From the NCBI RefSeq assembly GCF_932526225.1, contig NC_064047.1, positions 1,798,001 to 1,862,000 of the forward strand: a DNA stretch of 64,000 nt, read 5' to 3'. The number at the start of each line of letters is the position of its first letter. Position 1 is the stretch's first letter. Made by a program: the position numbers and the translations under genes. Shown piece after piece: positions 47,496-56,400 of this stretch. This DNA comes from Nematostella vectensis (taxonomy: Eukaryota > Cnidaria > Anthozoa > Actiniaria > Edwardsiidae). The notes under the pieces were generated by a model, which saw only the letters and a program-made list of their open reading frames with translations, ran no database searches and had not been told where the DNA came from.

Positions 47496-50400
47496 CGTCC
47501 TTGCTATCGTAATCATTATTGTTAACATTATTATCAACATTGTCGCCATCTTCAAGCGCAGATCAATTCCACCTGTTTACGTAAACAGGTCAAAAGGTTT
47601 AGATTTATAACATTAAGAATGAGCTGCAAGTCTTGATTCTGTTAGTTAAGGCGACAGTGTTCAGCCTAAAAGAGGTCAGAAATTTTCGTAAACAAGTCAG
47701 AACTTTTAGTAAACAGCTCAGAATTTTTCGTAACAGCTCAAAAGTTTTCGTAACAGAACTTTTCGTAAACAGGACAGAACTTTTCGTAACAGGACAGAAT
47801 TTTTTGTAAACAGGTCAGAATTTTTCGTAATAAGGACAGACCTTTTCGTAACAGGTCAGAGTTTTTCGTAACAGGTCAGAATTGTTCGTAAACAGGTCAG
47901 ACATTTTCGTAAACATGTCAGAACTTTTCATAAACAGTTCAGAAGTTTTCGTTAATATGTCTGAATTTTTCCTGGACCCGCGCCGTCATTTTCTTGGAAC
48001 TGTAGAATTGCCTGCTATACCTGGTAGCCCTTCTCCACGTTTTCTGTGACCTTCTCATAGCAGATCTTATCCATCTCGTGCGCTTGCTGGAACGGGTTCA
48101 GCCCTTTCACCCCGATGAACGTCTGTCCGAGGGGGACTGGGCGAAAACGTGAGTCGAAGGCGAAAAGACCTTTGTACGGGTCCACCCTTAGGAAGTGTGC
48201 GACGTCCAGATAGTTAGGGAGAGTAGCAGACAGTCCGACAATGCGAATCATGGACTGCGAGGATAACACCTACAATACATATTAAGATAAATTCCAACAG
48301 ATGGTTAGGAAGAGTGGCAGATAGGCCGACAATGCAAATCCTAGACTGTGAGGACAAAACCTACAATACATATTAAGATAAATTCCAACAGACGGTTAGG
48401 GAGAGTGGCAGATAGGCCGACAATGCAAATCCTAGACTGTGAGGACAAAACCTACAATACATATTAAGATAAATTCCAACAGATGGTTAGGGAGAGTGGC
48501 AGATAGGCCGACAATGCAAATCCTAGACTGTGAGGACAAAACCTACAATACATATTAAGATAAATTCCAACAGATGGTTAGGGAGAGTGGCAGATAGGCC
48601 GACAATGCAAATCCTAGACTGTGAGGACAAAACCTACAATACATATTAAGATAAATTCCAACAGATGGTTAGGGAGAGTGGCAGATAGGCCGACAATGCA
48701 AATCCTAGACTGTGAGGACAAAACCTACAATACATATTAAGATAAATTCCAACAGATGGTTAGGGAGAGTGGCAGATAGGCCGACAATGCAAATCCTAGA
48801 CTGTGAGGACAAAACCTACAATACATATTAAGATAAATTCCAACAGATGGTTAGGGACAGTGGCAGATAGGCCGACAATGCAAATCCTAGACTGTGAGGA
48901 CAAAACCTACAATACATATTAAGATAAATTCCAACAGATGGTTAGGGAGAGTGGCAGATAGGCCGACAATGCAAATCCTAGACTGTGAGGACAAAACCTA
49001 CAATACATATTAAGATAAATTCCAACAGATGGTTAGGGAGAGTGGCAGATAGGCCGACAATGCAAATCCTAGACTGTGAGGACAAAACCTACAATACATA
49101 TTAAGATAAATTCCAACAGATGGTTAGGGAGAGTGGCAGATAGGCCGACAATGCAAATCCTAGACTGTGAGGACAAAACCTACAATACATATTAAGATAA
49201 ATTCCAACAGATGGTTAGGGAGAGTGGCAGATAGGCCGACAATGCAAATCCTAGACTGTGAGGACAAAACCTACAATACATATTAAGATAAATTCCAACA
49301 GATGGTTAGGGACAGTGGCAGATAGGCCGACAATGCAAATCCTAGACTGTGAGGACAAAACCTACAATACATATTAAGATAAATTCCAACAGATGGTTAG
49401 GGAGAGTGGCAGATGGCCGACAAGGCAAATATTAAACATCCTCTGTCTTAGCCATTTTATCATCCTAGCAAAGCACCACTTTTATCGGCTAAATAAGGGG
49501 AATTAATGTCATATTTTAGATTGAATTTGTTAAATAAAGAATCAAACTTTGTTTTTAGATGGCCTCTAGATGTCTTACTAACACATGAGAGATTAGCGAA
49601 CAGCAAAACAAATAATGCAACGTCCTTGCTTAAAGCCTCAGGGATACTCGGGTTTTGCTCGGAAATGCCGATGATTTCCTGTTGTAACGTCCTCGCTATA
49701 AAAAGCCTCAGGGCTTTTCGGGATTTACTCGGAAATGCCGATGATTACCTGTCGTAACGTCCTCGCTAAAAAGTCTCGGGACTAATCAGGGTTTACTCGG
49801 AAATGGCGATGATTACCTGTCGTAATGTCCTCGCCACAAGGCACTCAATGACGGAGCCACGGTCATCATGCAGCAAATGAACCTCGTCAATGATGAGTAG
49901 CTTGACAAGCTGAGCCAGCGCTACATCTCCAGTGGACTTACGTGTGACAACATCCCACTTTTCCGGGGTAGTGACAAGCATCTGCGACAGATCACGTGAT
50001 TAGAGTGCTTGTCAATGGTTTTTGGAAAGCCTGAAAAATCAGGATTTGAAGAGGAGAATAGTATAATATGAAAGAGAGATGTAGACAATGTTTACATCTC
50101 TCATGACTAAAAAGGACGCTTGGTTATACCTGGGTTTTAAGGATTTCCATCTTCGTGAGCTGCATGTCGCCCGTAAGTTCCCGCACGGAAATCCCGAGAC
50201 CCGCAAGCCTCTTACTGAAGTTGCGTACCATCTCTGCAGCCAGAGCCTTCATGGGGGCTACATACACGATCTGGTGAAAAGGAAGGAATATATATTATAT
50301 AATAATAAATAGTTTGTCACCATCATAATTATTATCACCATCATCATCATCAAAACAAGAGGGGACTTGCGCTAAGAGATCACGTGACCTTTCTGAGTGG

Positions 50401-53400
50401 CAAATTCAAACCAAAATAATCACAGAAAATTCTTGGCTTTTCTGGTAAGCAAAGGATGAGCTTTTTGTTGCTTTTATTTTGCTGCTAAAGGCCTGAGCAC
50501 TCGCTAGTTTGCCACCCAAAAAGTCACGTGAACTATTAGCGCCCTATTGGCATCAAGGTAACAAAAAACACTATCAGTACCATGACCATGCGATACCTTG
50601 AATTTATCTTTCTTGATGACCCCTTGTTCGATGTTCTGCTTGATCTCGCGCACGATTGTCATCATGGCGATGTTCGTCTTACCCGCGCCCGTGGGCGCAC
50701 AGATCAGCAGGTTCTCATTGGTATTGTATGCGCTGTCATACACGATGGACTGAATCCTGTTTAGAGACTTTGTTCCTTGGAAGGCAATCTGACCGATCTG
50801 TACAAAATAGTACAAAACAGCATCTAGACAAGTTCTTGTAGTTGGAAGGTTACATACCAGGATGGGGTCCACAGTAGTAATTCACTGACCATGGATCAAG
50901 TAAGTTCAAATCGACATCCTTAGCTATGGTAATAGGTTACTAGATCCATCTAGAAACTTTTTCTATCCAAATACACCCTTAGAATTGACCAATCTTCTTA
51001 ACTACCAACGAGGGCGCCAACCAGAGTCGAACTCATCCCCACACATGAGCAGGGTGTGGTCTAGACCTCGGACACCCCCTCTCGGACAGGCGTCTGCATA
51101 CAAGATTAGTACAATATTTGCTTTATACTTGTATTGGCCCTATAATCAGATTCATGAGGTAGAAATATAATTTTTTTTTATTTTAAAATGGTGTCCTCTT
51201 TATTTTAGAAACTGACAGAAAGATGTGAACATGGTTGTGAGTTTATGCTTCTTTGGAAAACAGACTTTGGAAAACACTTATCTTACCTCGTCAAGTTGTG
51301 ATATGGGTACCCTGTGGTCCCCAGCTCCGGGCGGGGGACCTGTGGATGGAGGTATGCTGACCTCCTCGTATGATTTGGTGATCTTACGCTTGGCATCCGT
51401 GGGAAGAGCAATCTGTGGTAACGGAGCGAGTGATCATAAAGAAGTGACCAACGGAAATAAATTAAAACACAGAACACGTGATCACAACAGAAGAACAATT
51501 GATCACAGCACAGAAAAAAGTGGTCACAACGCAGAACAAGTCGTCATGACTTAAACAAGTGATCACAACACAGAACACGTGATCACAACAAAAACACGTG
51601 ATCACAACAAAAACAAGTAATCACAACAGAAGAACAATTGATCAAAACACAGAACAAGTGATCACAACAGAAGAACAATTGACCACAAAGCAGAAAAAGT
51701 GATCACAACACAGAATAATTCATCACAAAGCAGAACAAGTGATCACAGCGCAGAAAAATACATTGGGTACAGTACAGGTTTGACTAAAAATCGCGCCATT
51801 TTCAAGTAATGTCGAGCTGTAGGAAGTTTTCATCACAGAGGGATCCATTCCACTGCCCGGAAACAAGTGGGCCAATCACGGCTAACATCATTTTAGCGGA
51901 TTCCCTACCAGCCAATCAGGTTTCTTTACTGTCAAATGATTTGACAATTAGCTGTCATCGTGCACCCAAGAAATTTAAACAAATTTGCGAAGTTATTGGA
52001 AGTTTTGCTACAAAATTAGACTTTATTTACTTGTTCTTTGTCTTTTTTTCGAAAAGTGCCGATGCCACAGAATTGTTTGGGGTGTAACTGCACAAGTGAT
52101 CACTGGGCAGAAAAAGTGGTCACAACGTACAAAAAGTGGTCACAACATAAGAACAAGTGATCACAATAAAAAAAAAACAAAGAAATCAGGATAAAGAAGC
52201 AAGTGATCAACACAGACACAGTAACAAGTGATTAACACCAAGTGATTACCACAGAGAACAAGGTGATTACCAGAGAACAAGGTGATAGCAACAAGAGAAC
52301 AATTGATCATGATAAATAACAAGTGCACATCACAGAGAACACAATAGAATATCCAAATTCTTTACCTTAGATCCTGCCACAAAGCTGGCTCCCATCTGTC
52401 TCTCTAACATGGTGTCATATACGTGGGGGTACCTCTCAACTGGGCGCACTAGCCGTGGTCTGCTACTAAATAAGGAGTTGGACGAGGATGTGATGCTTGC
52501 AAGGTGTAGGGCAGACTCCCTTGTCAATTAAACAAATACATGTTCAGTGGAACGTCTACATCAGCCAGCCTCTATCAAGTGGACATTCTCCAAAGTCGAG
52601 AATTATTAGTTACTCAATCACTGTAATGAATACCAAATATGCTCTGGCACATTGCTTCTGCCCTTGCAAGTTGTAGTTATTTCTTATACCTGCATAACAA
52701 AATCATTTTGCTATGTTTTTTTTAATATTCGAAGAACTCTCACCATCTTTTGAAAATACAACTCCCCCTGTATTATGTGATAGAATTAAGCTGTTTTAAT
52801 TTAGGATGGATTCACTGAGATTCAAGCGGATTTAATTCACTACTGCAATAGACATCTCAATGTCTAGGGTTTTGTAATTTATGAAACCATGCATAACACA
52901 AGTCAGATAACAAAAATTGACTGAAGGGCCTGTCTCTCTCAAACAGCACTACTCCAACCTGAAGGTACTGTACACTACAGCACCCCCACTGAGGATACAG
53001 TAATGTTGACCATTCTGTACTATTAAATACCTTTGTGCTGCTAGGATCTCAGGGTCAAATCCCTGTTCTTTTAGGTACGATTCCTGATCCATATCTTCGT
53101 CCCCTTTGTCACGACGTGCCTGGCGACGCCCCTCTTTCCTTGCCTGTTTCTTCATTTGTTTGTCTTTCTCAGACTACATGGTGTTAAGCATAAAACAAGG
53201 TTTTTAGATCAAAACTGTAAATACAAACAATTCTAGGGGATACAAGAGATTCCCCCGAAATTCTAAATTCCTTTGCAAATTGTGTATTTCTTTAGGTATG
53301 ATCTTGTACTATTGTTTGCCAAGATCTTGTGTTGATTTACAAAACATGTCTACTATTACACAGGTAGCAGAGCTTTCTTCCTGTTTGTTTCTATCAGTTC

Positions 53401-56400
53401 ACTTATCCGTGTCGCAAGTCTGTTCTTTCGAGTTCTCGTTTGTTTGTGTCTGCAGGAGAAACCTCTCCCGACAGCCGCTTTTGTAACCCGTTGAGCATGC
53501 GCATTAGTCACCTCCAAGTTTTTGGAGGTAGTCACATGGTATAACCGATTGTTTTTATCAAAGGTGTGACAGCTTTCAGAGATTGAACTTTTGACAAGAA
53601 TGCTCACAACTTAACCATACATAATAAACAAAATAAGAATGAATTGTTAAACTACTTTAAAGAAGTTGTCTTAAGCTGTTTTTTACAGTTAATCAGTGCA
53701 AAAGTTTGAAGCTCCTGATAGACACATGTTTCTAATTGAGCTGGTCAGTACTTGACTGGCTTTGTTCGTGTTCATGTAGTACAGTATTTCTAAACTCTGG
53801 AGTATTGGTCTTCTGGTCTTGTTTGATTGCCATATTTATAGCAAAAATAAATTTCAACCACTTTTAGCTACTTTTGTGTGACAGAGTTAAGAGTAGCTTA
53901 CAGTGGTTACGGCTGGGAATTTCCAAAAACAGCTTTGCGTGACAAGAATTCCCATGGTAACCCCAAAAATAATTAAGGGGATTTGATAGGGGCTGTTGGC
54001 AGAAAGAACATACTCACGAACAGAACAGACTTGCGACACAGATAGTGAACTGATAGAAATAAAAAGGAAGAAAGCTCTGCTAGCAGGGTAGTCTACTATA
54101 AGATTGATAAAAGAGTAGAGGACATAATGCTTCCTATTTTGGTGTTTTGTTCAGTCAATACCCTCAAAATGCCTTTGCTTCTGTGGGGGATGGGATGCAA
54201 ATGCAGCCTGTGTACCCCCAGTGATGTACCTGGTTCTGCTTTGTTACACGGTATATTAAAAGTGACTTTACTATGAGCAGTAGAAACAGCTTCAGTAGAT
54301 AAGAGTATACAGTATCTATAAGCTAACCTGTACTCACCTGTACTACAACTTGGCATCCGTATTGTGGCTTAGATGGACCTTGCTTTCCAACCAACTTAGT
54401 CTTTTTATCTAACAATAACAACAATTATAATAATAAATAATAATACTAAACAACAACATTAATGTGACAGTAAAAATAATGCCTCAGATGTCTATAACTT
54501 CATCATTCCTATTTATCACCTATTTAATCTAAGTTAAATTTTGACAACCACTCCAAAATAATATCTATTAGAGGAAATTATTTTCAACTCATCTCCACCC
54601 ACCCCAACCCATCCTGCAACCCCCAGAAGTATTCACTGCCTTCTTCCTTATGAAACTGAAAATCTTTTTTCATGGCTTGGTACCTTTCATTCCAGTAGAT
54701 AAAGGATCCCCACCCTCATCCATGAAGGCTGTGATGATGTCATATCTCTGCTGCAGTAAATTTGTTATAAACTCCAAAGCCTCAAACCCCAACAAGTCAA
54801 ACAAATCTGTCTGAATATCATCATTTTTCCTCTCGGAACTGAGAATATCAAAAACAGCAGAGCATAAGTTCTCGGGTGTCAATCCTCCGGATGATGTCTC
54901 GGCGAACTTGCCGCATTCTTGCATAAGCCAGGACTGACTAATAGCACCACCACTTCTACTACTAGTCCCATCAGCTTCATCCATACCATTAGGTACTTGA
55001 GGTATTTTTAATAATTCATCTAACTTTGATTCAGACTCATCTTCTGATCCCGAATCTAATAAATCCTCATTTTCTAAAGCTTTACCCCTTGTCTCATTAA
55101 AATGGAAAGGAATAGAACTTCCAAACTCTGTCACTTCTTTGGGTTTAGTTTTATTGCGGGTTAAAATCTGAGAGACTCGCTCGGGTTGTGACAGTTGACA
55201 TATTGTCTGTACAATGTGCCTTGCTTTGCTTGCAGTGGAGGCAGGGAATGCGCCAAACTGGGATTTAAGTTGTGATGTTTGCTCTTTGCCCAAGTGATCA
55301 CAGTTGTGTAAAATATTGAAGAGGGAGACAGATGCAGCCTCAGTAGCTTCTGGAGAATTCAGGCCACCTGAAGATCAACAAGTAAAAAAATTAGTATAGA
55401 GCCCCGTTGAAAATCTGAATAAAAAAATGTTTGAGTAAGGGTGATTCAAGCCCAGCTTGTCAGGTTTTTACAAAACACTGACCCCTGATTCATGATCCCC
55501 TCTCCAGAAAAGATGTATTTTCTTTTCAAAAGGTGAGTGTGAAAACCTTCATGGCATGAGGGACCAATGGAATATGGGTCAGTGTTTAGTAGAATCCAGT
55601 AATACAGCAGCTTGAAGTGAAAATGCACCTTTTTTTTAGTATGGTATCATGAGCTAAACAAAATGTCAAGAAATCAAGAAAACAAAGGTAGAAAATGGAA
55701 GACCCATACATCAAAAAGAAAAGACCAAGAAAACATGTTGTAGTCCAATTTATTGCAGTTAAATAAATCAATATGGGTGATTGGATTCAAATTTCTACTC
55801 TTTATAAAACTAGCAAGTAGGTAACAATAACCAATAGTCTTTATTTTCTAGGACGTTATCTTCTTGCATCTTAAATTGGTCTTTGTTTTATATACACTTA
55901 TAAACTGTACGTGAGAAAACAGTAGGACAAAAACACTACCCATTCTGTGAATTGAAATACGGCTCGAAAACTACTTGTTATTCCGGATTCCAAACTCAAC
56001 GTACTATTTCTTATTTTGCCTTTAATTATTAACACAAACTGTGTAAAGTACAGAGTGAATAAAGTTATTATTATACAAGGCTACAACAAACCTGTACTTT
56101 CCCTATTAAACTAATTCAAAATTCAGCCAATATTAGAACTATCACAAATATGACAACTACTGTTACAGTACTGACGGAAAGTAATGCAAAAGAAATTGGT
56201 CGAAGTTCCCCGAATTACGTCCTTTTTTTTTAATCCAAAATTTTGGATGTTTTAGCCGAAGTTCGGTTACGAAATTTTCTGCTGTTTAAACCAGCCGAAA
56301 TTTCGGCATCCGAATTTCGGCAAAGTTTTAAGGCTATTGTTTACGATTTTCGTTTGAAGTGAGCTCTTAATCTGTACACCGTACATTCCTAAGGCCGAGA

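Noticed and set aside
46872-47555. Open frames encoding HYHYHY and IMIMIM
   Set aside because: Artefacts of the (ATTATC)n microsatellite.
48285-49432. CRISPR array (regular 91-bp repeats)
   Set aside because: The whole 91 bp is repeated with no variable spacers, it derives from an ASCC3 exon, and the DNA is animal.
50995-51070. tRNA-like sequence on the minus strand with a box-B-like AGTTCGACTCT
   Set aside because: Box A and paired arms are not convincing; at most a decayed SINE.
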